The position numbers and the translations under genes are program-made. Positions 36,444-47,716 of a stretch of DNA of 64,000 bases are shown in pieces (positions within the stretch are counted from its first letter, which is position 1; every line of letters begins with the position of its first letter). The notes beneath the pieces are model-generated. The model did not search any database. It saw nothing but the letters and a program-made list of their open reading frames with translations, and was not told the DNA's origin. The DNA lies in contig JAULSR010000002.1 in assembly GCA_030512295.1 (NCBI GenBank), forward strand, positions 2,480,001 to 2,544,000, written 5' to 3'. Source of the DNA: Bombardia bombarda (lineage: Eukaryota > Ascomycota > Sordariomycetes > Sordariales > Lasiosphaeriaceae).

Positions 36444-37172
36444 ATCCGATTGAATCAAGAAGTTAAAGTAAAACAAGACTTCAAGACGGCGTTGATAAAA
36501 GGTAGATACGTTAACTGCCCATTCTCCAGGCCCAGGGCCCGGCTGTTGCCTGTCTTATATAAGAAAACGCAACACATCCCACTCCATACTCTTTATCAAA
36601 GCACACCCCGCTTTCTGCACATTATGTCCCGTCTGCATCCTTCATTTACCTATATTTGTACATGTTTGTACACACGATGATGATATGATTTAGGTAACTA
36701 CCGAGGCGCCTTGATAAGCAATTGCCTTACTGAACGAATCCTCAAACGAGCAGATACAAGGTGAAGCCATAAGCACAGCGAAGTGCTGACAAGAAAACGA
36801 CGCAACATGTATTCTCGCATTTTATTGTTAGGAGGACTGTCCTGACAACTTGCCCCTTTTGTGGGGCGCGTACATACACCACAAGTAAAGTTGGTACTAC
36901 CTAGGTAGCCCAAAACACAACCCTATTTATTTAGGTTCCGAATAAACAAAGAACCCCGAATTCACAAGTTTCACATATGCATCTTATAAGCATTTTGATA
37001 AAGGAACGTTAATCCATTAAAATTAAACAATCTCCAACCCCATAGAGTATTTACGCTTCGCTAAATCCTAAAATATGTACCTGCGCATTCCAACGATCCA
37101 ATCCTCCCATCAGATATTACCAAGACTGTATTATCAAAACTTTATACACCACATTATCCAACTCCACTGCCT
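36444..37172. other. Intergenic
   Basis: AT-rich between two - strand genes: the promoter of the AKR gene, then the 3' flank of the ceramidase. No gene recognised. Confidence 0.5.
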
Positions 37173-39578
37173 TCACGACAAAGTAAACTGATTACTCGTC
37201 CCCGTGAACGCGCTAATACTTCCAATCAACGGCTTCGAATCGCCATAATACTTGATGCGATACGTGCCGGCAGCATCGGCGCTGCTCGTCTCCCAGTCGA
37301 TCGTGACATCGCTGAACCCCAGCACCGAGTTGGTGCGAGTCCACGTGTACACCAGGCTCCAGTCATAATCGCTGCGCACCTGCGTCCATATCCCATCGCT
37401 GCCCAGTTGCTCGACGGCCGCATATGTGCCCTCGAGTCTCAGGTTATTACGGGGGTTGGCGCCAACAAACTTGGCGCTGACAACGGCACCGCGCGCATAC
37501 GAGGCGCTGGGCTGCGTCTGGACAGCGCCAAAGCTCTTTCCGATGGGCGCAGCGTCAAACACGACGCCCGCGATGAAGCTCAGGCTCGAGTTGCGGTTAT
37601 CTGGCGGGAGAGGGCCCGAGGGAGGGGCCGTGGTGGAAGTAGGGGCCAGATAAGGCAAGGCCTTCATGGTCAGGTTGATATAGGCAGGCAACGTCCATGG
37701 ACCATAGAGGGTGCTGGCGCCCTCGTAGCGCTGGACGCCGAACTCCTCTGGCGTGGTCACGTAGTGGGCGTATGTGTTGGCAGGCCCGCCGAGGACAACC
37801 ACAGGTTCAATGCCACCGGTCAGGGACTGAGCCGTGGCGGCAGCCTTAACTGCGCTGCGCCAGCGGCGGCCGGCCATGGTTGTTGCCTCGGAAGGAGAGA
37901 CGATGATGAACAACTGGCCGATACGCAGAGTCTGCACGTCGACGATATTGGGCGACCAGGCATACGGTGTGCTCATCTCACCGACGTCGAGGAGAACGGG
38001 CTTGGGCTGCTGGCACTTGACTTGGGCTGGCGAAGGGACACGAAGGAGGCCTGATACGACGCTCCACAGAGGGTTGTTTGGTGCCCCTGAATCACCCTGG
38101 GTGAAGTCGAAAGCGCCGGGGCCATCCGTCGTTCCGGCGGCAAACGAGTATCCGAGAGCAGCAGGGCAGGTCTGGACGATGGTGCCGTTTGCCAGAGGGA
38201 AGGTGAAGTACTGCATGTCGTTGAAGAAATGGACCGACCTTACGGTTGGGCCTACAACGGCGGTAGAGCTGGAGTCCATGGAGGCCTGTAAAGCACGTTA
38301 GTTGACAGCACCAGCTTCGTTCGCAGAGATATAACGTACGTATAGGGATTTAGCTCCAGCTTGCTGTCTGCGGCCAATCTCATAGCAGCTAGAGATGCCC
38401 AGGTCAAGCTTCTGGAAAGCGGGGCCTCGTCCGTGGCAGGACTGGGACTTGCCATCGGCGCAAACGCTGGTCTGGAAATCGCACTGAGTGCCAGAACCGT
38501 CGTCACACCAGGCACCAAGAACATTGGGAGTCGTGTCACCGACGTTCGCCTGGGAAAAGCCCGCGACGAAGCCGGGGGCAGCCTGGCTGTCTCCCTCAAC
38601 TGACTTTTCGAAAAGATAGGCGGCAAGACCCTTGTTATCTCCAGTGACGTGCGTGTTGTTTTGCAGCACAGATGTTCCGTGGACGGGGAACCACGTCAGT
38701 ACGCCGATGTTCTTCAGGTCAGAGGCTCTCCGGAACCGCAGCAGGGTCAGAGTCTTGTCGACATTGTCGGTATACTGGGCTCGCTCCGCAGCAGAATTGG
38801 CAAGGTACGAAGAGGGACTTCTGCTGAGGTTGGCATCTGTGATGTTGGTGGTGCCAAAGTCGAGATAGCCCTGGTGGGTGTTAGTTAGAATACAGAGGAA
38901 AATAACAACGGAAGAACAAACCTCTTGAAGCGACTCATGGGCTCTCTTGATAGACAGAACAGCGCCGTCCACGATAGCCTGGTAACCTTGTCTGTCGAAC
39001 CCCAGACTCGTGATTTGAGGCAAAAGATAGTTCCACCACGCGCCCGGTCCGCTGTGAGAGTGAGTACCAGTGACGGCAACATTTGTCCTCCCGTAGACGG
39101 AGTAGCTGGATCCAAGAGCTGCGAGCCCGTCCAGGATACCATATCGAACGGCAGTGTCACCGGAGGCAGTGTCGATGACAATGTAGACCCAGCGATTCTT
39201 GGGGTTGCCGACCTCGCCGACAATGAAGGCGCGCGAGTAGAGGCGTTGTCTCAGGCCGGTTCCGATCTGGGAGCTGTCGGCGTAGCCAGCAAAGTTGACC
39301 TCGACAACGGGGCCCGTGATGTCGGCCTTTCCCACGCCAATCACGTACTTGTCGCCAGTGGCAGCAGCTCTGGCCTTGGAGAGGAAGGGGTGGGTGGGGC
39401 GCTCAGCATTCTCGATGCGCAACGCCAGCTTGCTCGCGTGCTCCGAGCTTCCAAACTGGCTGATGGCGAGGACGGCGAGGATGAAGAAGGAGACGACAGA
39501 CACGATGACGGCCATCAGTCTCCTGGGGACTGGCGCGCCGCCACCGACGCCACCCGGCTTTTGGTATTGGGAAGGCAT
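37173..39578 (-). CDS. Neutral ceramidase, 766 aa
   Basis: Exons complement(37173..38285, 38340..38870, 38922..39578). Residues about 20-42 are a hydrophobic signal anchor, so the enzyme faces the secretory lumen or outside. Family blocks: VGKADITGP, NFAGYADS, VYIVIDTASGD, Zn-site GTHSHSGPG (His173, His175), WFPVHGTS (His283), NVGDTTPNVLGAWCDD, and a C-terminal Ig-like domain with KFVGANPRNNLRLEGTYAAVE. It hydrolyses ceramide to sphingosine and fatty acid. The nucleophile hexapeptide, GDVSPN-like in bacterial and human enzymes, reads GDTTPN here, with Thr333 where Ser is expected. Length and domains are complete. It has no functional link to its neighbours. Confidence 0.93.
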
Positions 39579-40914
39579 TTTGGAGGTCGCTGCTTCTTCA
39601 AGATCGACGCTCTGGAATCCCCCCCTTCCCCAAGAAAGCTGGCTGGCGGTGGCCTATTTAAGCTCCAGACGGATTCGCGTTGGGATGGAAAGCTTGGCCT
39701 TGCTGGCTACCCAGGTACCTTGCCTACCCTAGGTATTCGTAGCGCCATGAAGCATTGTGGTTGGCAAAAGCAGAGTGGGAGGACGCCATCAAGATCGGCC
39801 GATGATTTCCTCTTCTGAACCGAATGTAACGCGGACCAGGGAAGTTAGCCAAGTCGCACCTGCCTCCAGTCGATAACCTGGACGGACCATCTCAGACAGC
39901 GTCTCATTTCCAGCAGTTCCTGACCGGGCCCGGTGAGCCTTGCACGCTACGCTACGCTCCTTCCCGGCCAAAGGTCCGCGGTGCATCAATCTCGGCAGGC
40001 GCGAGGGTGCACGCGAGCCCACGCTCAGGGGGAAAATAGAAGCAAGAACGACCTGCAGATAACATCCACTATAGGTAGCTTCTTTCGCAGCAAGCTTCGC
40101 GCACAGTACCACGGTGCTGCAGGACCGAGGCCAGCCAGCTGCCAGGTCGCCGCTGCCCCGCGCGCGTGCCTGTCGCAAGCGATCCAATCTTGCATCACAT
40201 GGGCGTTGGCCACGAGCGGGGAAAGGCCCGTTGCGGTTTGGCATCTTCCCTCCAACGCCTCTCGATCCCATGCTCGCCGGGTTAATATAACCTGGAATAT
40301 GCGAGCCAAAGCTTGGTAGTAGTTCCAGTCATGGTGGTGTGCATGTGTGCATGTCCATTGTCCGGTGCACCGAATCCGAAATCGTTAGTTTGCTGAGAGA
40401 ACGGGATCTATATGGTGGTTGCCCTTTCCACTGCTCGGGTTGTGGGGTGGCTGAATGACGTAGTCCCCTCGCAGGCCTCTTACATTGGATCTTGCTTGTT
40501 CCTGATGTTGATATGCGGCCCAGCAGTCCACACCACCCCCCTAGTATACCTAGTTTTTGGTAGTTCAGGGCACCCGCGAACTAAAAGCGGCTTGAGCCTA
40601 TCGTCGTCTGTCATTTTCACGGATACGGAACGCTAAATTTGTTGACAGGAGGTTAGCAGAGTTATCCTGGCGTCAATCCAGTGTTGATCATCCCATTCCA
40701 TGTTCGGCCAGCGGTCTTTGTGCACGAGCTGACGATCCGTCGTGCAGTTTCTCACCAAGTGGTGCTGGTAATGGAGTGGAAAGCTAGGTGGTCATCATCC
40801 CATCCCATTCACCGCTCAGTTGGTTGGTGAGCGCCGTTCTCTAACCCACTCAGAGGTCGACGTTGGTCAACGAAACAAGTCGAATCGATTGAACCGATTA
40901 TAAAATCCAATAAA
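39579..40914. other. Intergenic, ceramidase promoter to tRNA
   Basis: No gene recognised; the longer ORFs are shadows with no family features. TATA-like AATAAA/TATAAAA lies just before the tRNA (40896-40905). Confidence 0.5.
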
Positions 40915-40996
40915 GGCCCGCTGGCCAAATGGTAAGGCGCCAGATTTCGGGAATGAAATACTCTGGAGATTGTGCGTTCGAGCCGCACGTGGGTCG
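40915..40996 (+). tRNA. tRNA-Arg(UCG) with 10-nt intron
   Basis: Cloverleaf drawn by hand: acceptor GGCCCGC/GTGGGTC (two G-U pairs) with discriminator G; D stem GCC/GGC; anticodon stem CCAGA/TCTGG; T stem GTGCG/CGCAC with loop TTCGAGC. The anticodon loop reads TT-TCG-G, then a 10-nt intron GAATGAAATA, then C, so the anticodon is UCG (Arg, CGA codons). The intron can pair with the anticodon (TGAAA with TTTCG) as in other fungal introns. Mature sequence is identical to the tRNA at 49438-49519. Confidence 0.9.
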
Positions 40997-41326
40997 CAGC
41001 TTTCACTTTTGTTCCTGCTTGACTGAATGGACGGTTTTTGTCGAAACTCCTTCTTTGTCTTAACTGGGTGTCAATATGGGGTGTAGATATGGGATTCGGT
41101 ACATGTTTGTCTAATATGTATGTATGATTTTGAAAAAGCTCCATACATATTGTTCTCTGATTGTTCAAATAGATTAATTTCGGAAGATTTTCTCAAGGAT
41201 ACGATAGGTGAATGTGTCTCTCGTTGCCACTCATGTCATTCTTTTCCGGGCATATGCAACTGTTCCTTTCTTCCCCAAACCTTATGTTTCCTCTAATTAT
41301 CCTGCTGGCATCTATCCAAGTCTCTA
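40997..41326. other. tRNA 3' flank
   Basis: 330 bp between the tRNA and the DUF7580-like fragment; nothing further recognised. Confidence 0.5.
41007..41010 (+). terminator. Pol III T-run terminator
   Basis: TTTT 11 nt after the tRNA discriminator base. Confidence 0.7.
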
Positions 41327-42114
41327 CTAAACTTCAACATCCAGCTCGTTGATCATATCAGTCAACTCGCATACAACACTATCATAGACCGCCTCCTGAA
41401 GCCGCGGCGCCGCCAAAGAGTCCTCGAATCTAAAACCGCTGTTTAGACATCTTAGCATAAGCTCTCGATATCTCCGCCCAAGTGGCGCGCCAGGATCGTT
41501 CGCGAGGCGCCGGACCTGTTTTATATCATGCTCCTCGTGCACCTTGCCCCATTTGCCTATCTGCAGCAAAACTACGCCCAAGCTGAAGAGCGTCAGATTC
41601 CGGATCCCATGTTCCAGCATTGCGTCGCTCAGCTCCTGACTAACAACGTCTGGAGAACCCAAGCCCGGACCGCCAGAAGAGTCTGGCCGCTGTTGCTGCT
41701 GTTGTCCAATTGCATTCTTCAGGTGTAGAGTCTGGAGAGAGTCTGAGAAATCTGTCGTATTTCGAATAACGAATCCCAGGTCTTGAGTCTGCCAATAGTC
41801 GTTCATCCAGGGGGTCTGGTGAAACTTGAGAACCACCGAGACGATACTGCGAGCCAGCCTTAGCTGATCCGGCACAGAGATGGAGTGATCAACGGGATAC
41901 CGCTCCAGTATCTGATCCAGAGAGATAAAGTTTGTCGTTGATGAGATGAGATCCACGGCGTCTTCGGTTGGGTAAAAGGAGTGGCGGAAGCCTTGGTCAA
42001 TGTGTCCGATGCATGTACCCTCGCGTGTCTTTCCCCGACGGGAGCGGTGGAAGTCTGAGCAGATGTTTATTGACTGGCTAAGGTCGACAGAAGTGTTGAG
42101 ACGGGTTGAGTCGT

Positions 42115-42208
42115 CTGGAGCTGGGGCGGAGGTAGAAGCACCGTCTTCCCAGCGCACTACTTTGCGGCGTTCCTTCGGTATGGTAGTTGATTGCCCGGAA
42201 CTTCTCTT
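42115..42208. repeat. Diverged duplication, copy A (about 94 bp)
   Basis: Shares order and many bases with 42361-42455 (CTGGAGCTG..., ...GTAGTTGA.TGCCCGGAAC...). Both copies are in the same open - strand frame. Confidence 0.8.
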
Positions 42209-42360
42209 ACTTCTATGCGGAGTTGAGATTGTAAGAAACGCAATACCTACTATCCAGCGTGAGCTCCCTTGTGTTCTTGCATATATCTTCGTTTGTAGAT
42301 CTGAGTCTATCTCACCTGATTGCTCATGGCCGACAGATATGTTAACGCGAGTTAGCTCAA

Positions 42361-42455
42361 CTGGAGCTGACGTTTGAGTAGAAACACCTTGACCCCAATG
42401 AACTGCTTTCCGGCCCTCCTTCGATACAGTAGTTGACTGCCCGGAACAGCCGCTA
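42361..42455. repeat. Diverged duplication, copy B (about 95 bp)
   Basis: Second copy of the unit at 42115-42208, about 245 bp away, in direct orientation. Confidence 0.8.
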
Positions 42456-42653
42456 CTCCTGTCTGAAGGCGAGGGCGTCTGAAGGCGAGGGCGTCAGAAG
42501 GCCCGCATCGGCCCATCCAAGTTCTGACTGTACTTTGAGGTCTATCAAGCTCGTCTGAACATTGTTACTAGAAAGGGTATCAGGTTCATCTTGCAGAGCA
42601 ATTCATTTCAGGTCATGAAGCTTACAGTTTGCAGCAGCAGAGGATGAATAGAT

Positions 42654-43616
42654 TTGTCAAGACCTTCCCACTGCTTTCGGAAGCATCCACATAGACCCTG
42701 GCTGTATGAAGGAGTGTTTCGGCTGCGGAAAGTCTATCGTCGTCATGACAAACTCAAGATGGAAGTATGTACCTCATGCCAGATGTCGGCTTCGAGCCAT
42801 TATTCTCCCCATACTGTTAAACTGACCTTGTTTATCCAAACAGAGAGCATCTGTTTTCCGACCTATGGCCATATATGTGCCTCGACCTATCTTGTCAGCG
42901 GGACCGTCTTTTTTTAACTCGCGATGACTGGGTTACCCACCTCTCCTTGGACCATCACTTTAACTGGAAAGCCTCGAAATGCCCGCTATGCCACGAAAAC
43001 ATGAACGATGGCCAACATGCTATAACGCGGCATCTTTGGAGTCATCTTGAGGAGATCGCCCTCGCAGCGCTGCCTTCGGGCTTAGACCAAGATTCGGACG
43101 CTGCTGATTCTAGCTCTGAGGATCCTTTTCGGCTGTACCCCTTCAGTACGCCTGTTCCGCGGCGCACACGAGATGTACGGAAACAAATAAGCAGGTTTGC
43201 CTCTCGAGTACGGGGGCTTGCTGCTGGGATGTTCGCAACTCCAGAGCCAAAATCTAACCGTAAAAGATTAAGACCGGGCCAACTTAAAGCACAGTACGTA
43301 GCTACGTCCGGATTACCCAAGGGAGAGTTGGTAGCATGGCTTGAACGTCGATTTCACGATTACGACTTCAATTTGGAGGTACACTATGTAAGTGCTTACT
43401 TCAAAAACACACGCATGTAAAGGTGCACGCGCCAGCTACTACCCAGTACTAACATGCGTTTGATGTTTCAATTAGGCTAAAGAAGAAAGGTCATGGGTGT
43501 GCAAACTTCCTGAAGTGTTGAGTGAGGTAAGACGTCCTCATATCCAAATGCCAGCGACCTCCATGCACTTGAAATGGCAGCTGACAGAACAATATAGAGT
43601 GATAGGAAACAAATGA
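42654..43616 (+). pseudogene. C2H2-like zinc-finger protein fragment (fungal NLR/HET-associated type)
   Basis: Exons about 42654..42764, 42848..43387 and 43476..43616 stay in phase. Readable core: HLFSDLWPYMCLDLSCQRD, then DDWVTHLSLDHHFNW, CPLCHENM and HAITRHLWSHLEEIALAAL. This Cys-His series is the degenerate zinc-finger segment common in large fungal recognition proteins, usually preceded by helical or ankyrin parts. A later SAP-like LPKGELVAWLERRFHDYDF segment follows. No proper start: TGA lies just upstream in frame. Likely a truncated fragment rather than a working gene. It sits tail-to-head against the DUF7580 fragment and ends 156 bp from the copia target-site duplication. Confidence 0.5.
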
Positions 43617-43771
43617 GTGGGCTAAGATCCCTAAGAGGCTCTTTTATGTTCTTTTCTTTTGCTCGTTCTTTTTCTTCTTCTTCTTCTTAGCTAGAACGAT
43701 AATATAAGACAACTTTAAACCAATTATTAACAACTTTAACGTTCTTAGTATAAGAATAATTTTTGATTAAT

Positions 43772-43776
43772 TTCGG
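43772..43776. repeat. Target-site duplication TTCGG (left)
   Basis: Matches 49250-49254 exactly; 5 bp is the usual copia size. Confidence 0.85.
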
Positions 43777-43842
43777 TGTCGGATTTACGACCAATCACAG
43801 CCGTCACAGCCTGTATGCCTCTGATTGATCGTAAATCCGACA
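43777..43842 (-). repeat. 3' LTR, 66 bp, with 14-bp terminal inverted repeats
   Basis: Begins TGTCGGATTTACGA and ends with its exact reverse complement TCGTAAATCCGACA, so the LTR can form a hairpin. Inner bases match the 5' LTR with a single substitution. Confidence 0.85.
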
Positions 43843-43972
43843 CTGGCAATCTTTTACTTTTTCCAACGACTAACTTCCTCCCTTGTTGAGGGCCTTGCTA
43901 CTTGTTGTCCTTCCTATTCCGCTTCACGGAAGCCTGAATTCCCACTTTCAACGTGTTGTTGTCAATGAGGGC

Positions 43973-45622
43973 CTATAGGGACTGGTTGGGTGTTGACTTC
44001 GTCATTGCGTCGGCCGGGTTGTCGTTGCCGTTGATCCAACGGACTTCAAAGATTTCCTGCTTCTCGTATGCCTGCCTCATACTCATAATATCTATCATGA
44101 GCCGCTTCTCTTTCGTAGTGCCCAGCTTTATCAAGTATTCGTATAGAGAGAAAAAGTCGGTACAGACGATCATAGGGATGCTCGGGATGCTCAGTTTGGC
44201 TAGGATCATGTTGATCGTTATATTGAAGGAAATGCCTGCGTCAACGCCGTTGGCCATCGCGTAGATCTCTGAAGCTAGTACGCTTCTTGTAATCCGCTTG
44301 CATTTGGTTGATGACCAATGGACTATGTTTCCTGTCATCGTGAAGCTTCTTTCATCCGTCTTTTCGTTCGCTAGGAAGATCACGTATCCGATCTGTGAGT
44401 TCAGGTCCTTGTTGTTGGCGAATGAGGCGTCTACGTAGACGAACAGTCTAGCCGTACGTAGGTCGAGGGGGATGTAGTTGATGCCTCGGTCGACGTGCTC
44501 CATTTGCCACTTAATTCGCTTATTCATCCTGGCAACGTCTTTTTTTGTAGGTTCTTTATACTGTGCTGCCGCCGATAGGTCGAATGCGGCCTCAGGTTGA
44601 CAGATCGATGCGATATACGCGCCGCGTGCTCGCTGTTCGACGTATTCTTGGACATTGGTTGCGATCTTGAGCTTCTCGCCTTGCTTCTTCTGCCGTAGGG
44701 CCAGTATATCATCCTCTCGGAAGGTTAGAATGCATCCGTTGAACGTAAGCGGGTTAGCCGGAGTCAGCTTTTGCTTTGGTTTGGCTATGAACTTGGCTTC
44801 TTTGATCATCTCCTCCTCCAGGGCTTCGAAACCTGGATCGCTGAGGCCAATCGTATCGTCAGTCTGCATACCAACGACTGCAAAATGCTTTGAGTCGTTT
44901 GACGTGATCAACAGGCATGGATCGTAGGTTGATGTGGTCATGCTCAGTCGGTCTCGATGATGTTTGAAGTAGGTTGCCCACCAGTGCATGCCTGCCTCGG
45001 CTATGCCGTACAACGGCTTGACTACCTCCATGATTGTCCCTTCTGGATAGTTGTAGCGAATTTGCTCAGGAAGGTAGGCTAGAATCGTACGTTGAAGTGC
45101 CGTTGTAGACTGTGTGTATGCCTGCGTGATGTCTCGGATCCATAGCATTATTCCCTGCCGGATCAAGGAGGGTGCCAGGGCAACTAGAATCCGTTGGCTC
45201 GCTCGTTGGATTGTAGGGCTTTGCGTTAACACTAGTTCTTTGCTTTGATCGTTGTGGCCTTGTATCACAAGCCGGGATTTCTCGTACGGAGAGTCCGTTT
45301 CCTTGCCTTTGACCTCTCGTACCATGCGCGACTTGAAGATACGTATACCCTCATGCTTCTCCGGGTCGTACTTTTGGAATACAAAGACACTTCGTTTAAT
45401 AAGGGCTTCGACTTCCTTCTGATTAGAAAGGGAGAAAGGTTCGCCAGCCATTGGAATCTTCCCTTCCTGGCGGAGTCGGACTGCTAGGTCATAGTCCTCA
45501 GTCTCTTTCGCTGTCAGGTAGGTTGTTGTGAGGTCTATGCCCTCAGTCATCGCTATATCCACACTGGGATTCGGCTTCGCTTTGTTCTTTGACCCAGGGG
45601 GACGTCCTCGCCGCCTCAGCAC
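43973..45622 (-). pseudogene. Copia reverse transcriptase and RNase H
   Basis: 549 open codons as part of a broken polyprotein. RT palm motif is MQTDDTIGL (TDD in place of YVDD, frequent in fungal copia). WIRDITQAYTQS carries the first catalytic Asp; LYGIAEAGMHWW is the copia-typical block. RNase H: LFVYVDASFANN, ASEIYAMANG and the terminal NDNPADAMTK. The frame upstream ends at TAG 45695-45697. Confidence 0.92.
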
Positions 45623-45844
45623 TCGGATTTCTTCCTGTGGGGGAGTCCATTCGTCGTCGCGGTCGTCGTTGTTGCGAGGTCTTTCAGTCTCATCCTAAGT
45701 CGGGGTGATAGTTGAGTTATTACGGTAGTATGGTTTGACTACTACGATGCGGAAGTTGGTAGGTTTACCGTTGACTTCAACCGTATAGGTTTCTCCATCG
45801 CGTGCGAGCAGTATATGCGGGCCGGTCCACTTGTGGGTTTTTCG

Positions 45845-46564
45845 CTATACCTTTACTTCGCTTTGGAGAGGGAGGTTGAGTGTCTCCAAGTTATTCGGGC
45901 CGTTACGGGTACCCAGGGCTTCGGATATCTGTCTCTTTGCCTTGAGGGTGCGTATCTCTGTCATCGCCTTTTGTATTGCCTTCGTACGTGCTTCAATGGA
46001 AGGGGATCGGGGCGATGAGTTAGTTATCCGAGGATACGTTCCGAAAACAAGGAGTGTGGGCACCAAGCCGTCTGGGCCTGTAGTATCGTTGATTGCTTTA
46101 ACAGCCATTTGGAGAGCTTGGTCTGCCGTGATATCAACGCCTTGTAGGTCTGCCGTAATAACCTCATATGCTCGTCTAAGTGGTCCGTAGTACCGTTCTA
46201 ACTTGCCGATAGAATTGTAGGCTTCAACGGGAACTTCTTTGATCTCAATCGACATGCTGCGGGCGTTGTTGACGAATTCTTCCGCCGTGAAGTTGGTTCC
46301 TGCATCGGTGACAATAACATCAGGTGGTCCAACGTATGTATCGATCCACATAGCCCGGATCACATTCTATATTGCTTTTGTTGTTATTTTTTGAAGGAAT
46401 CGTGCGGCTTGGAAAGAGGTAGCTTCGTCAATAACGTGGATAACTAGCCTTTTATCGATATACATAATGTCTACCATCACTCGGTAATTGAAGTCAATCT
46501 CGTCACGGAGGGTGAATTTTTCCATCAGGTGGCACCATACGATAGTCTTCTCTATATCGTCCAA
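45845..46564 (-). pseudogene. Copia integrase, interrupted
   Basis: The core D-D-E residues can be placed: YRVMVDIMYID, DVIVTDAGTNF and NSIGKLERYYGPLRRA. Broken by TAG at 46367-46369 and ended by TAG at 45845-45847; a short linker continues to 45695. Confidence 0.85.
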
Positions 46565-46570
46565 TAGGAG

Positions 46571-47215
46571 CTAAGGATGGCCCCATTTCCGTACGACCGG
46601 ATAGCCCTTGCTTCGATAAATTAAGATATTGAGGATATTATTAAAGTAAACACCGTACTTGTCCATATCCGAAAGGCAGAATAGGAACGGGGTGTTCGCT
46701 AGAACGACTTGGAAGTCAACAATTCCAAAGGGAGTTTCCACGGCTATGGTTCCGAGAGATACACTCTCTGGGTTGTCTCCAAACCGTACGCGATGTTGTC
46801 CAGCCGTTGAGGTGTTGATCTTAGTACTAGGGACCTTCTTTTGAAGTGCTTTGACTTGGTTTTCGCCAGCTGTTGATATACCTGCTGCACCTATGTCAGG
46901 CATGATGCCTTGGAAGGTCTCTGAATCGTATCGGCTCTTGAAGTGGAAAAGGGATGCGGGTTCGTTCGGAGATCGTTTAAACGGGTCGGTTATCGTCATT
47001 GCATGCATTGTCGCTTGGTTGTTGAGAAGGTTGATTGTTTCCTCGCCGTTAACCGGGCCGTATACCGTCAAAAAGCTCTCAAACTCCGGTTCAGGTGTTG
47101 TTCTTGCGGTCAGCCAGGTCTCGAAATTGGCCTCAGTTTCGGCTTCGCCTTCGCCGGTATCGATACCTTCGAAGTCCATCAAAAATTGAGCGAAATCGGT
47201 CTCTTCCTTGCCCAT
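46571..47215 (-). pseudogene. Copia protease region
   Basis: MPDIGAAG (aspartic protease-like D-I-G) followed by a strand-rich segment (GIVDFQVVLANTPFLFCLSDMD). Ends at TAG 46571-46573. A CxxC...C zinc knuckle (KKCFVCGKQGC) lies just upstream, split by TAG at 47282-47284. Confidence 0.7.
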
Positions 47216-47716
47216 CTCTTGTATATACTTTCGCCACTGGTTATACTTTGGTCGGCGTTCAGGGATCGGATGCTTTGTAGACTAACAGCCTTGTTTTCCG
47301 CATACGAAGCACTTCTTACTACCCTTGATTGGCTTGCGTGGTCCGCCGCCTTGGGGGTTCGCTCGGTAGCCTCCTTTGGTGGTAAACTGTCCGCCTTCGT
47401 ATCGTCAATCAACCCAATATTAATCGACGTCTTCCAGTCTTTAGTCGGTAGGATACTGTTATTGACGGGTAGTTTTCTCAAAACGCATATGGATACCTAT
47501 AGCATTCCTCAGCTCAGAGGCAACGCTCTCAAAGCTAGAAGTTGGCTTCATCGTCACCAGTTTGCATGCATCCACTCCTTGGCATGCATTAAGCAGTTGC
47601 TCCGCGAGGCCTTGGTCTCCCTTATAGTTGCCTGACATCGACAATCCTTTGTAAATCTTTTGTAGCTTGTTTACAAGGATCTCGAAGCATTGCGACAAAT
47701 CTTTATCGGGGTTCGC

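Larger units (their letters stand above)
41327..42493 (-). pseudogene. DUF7580-like fragment (HET/NLR-associated family), N-terminus missing
   Basis: An open frame of 389 codons with no in-frame start: the only in-frame ATGs lie deep inside, and the frame opens after a TGA at 42494-42496. The C-terminal 250 residues show the DUF7580 pattern often linked to fungal HET/NLR genes: VDLISSTTNFISLDQILE, DQLRLARSIVSVVLKFHQTPW, NLTLFSLGVVLLQIGKWG, and YRELMLRCLNSGF. The upstream half contains a repeated unit (STT.[SP]KE.RK.V.W). Full members are about 550 aa with an N-terminal helical domain, absent here. Probably a 5'-truncated remnant; an unseen spliced first exon is the alternative. Confidence 0.55.

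Noticed and set aside
38925..39818. 297-codon + strand ORF opposite the ceramidase
   Set aside because: Antisense shadow; the ceramidase frame is fully supported.
43777..43842. 66-bp palindromic element as an independent MITE
   Set aside because: The same sequence in direct orientation at 49192-49249 and the shared TTCGG duplication make it an LTR of the copia element.
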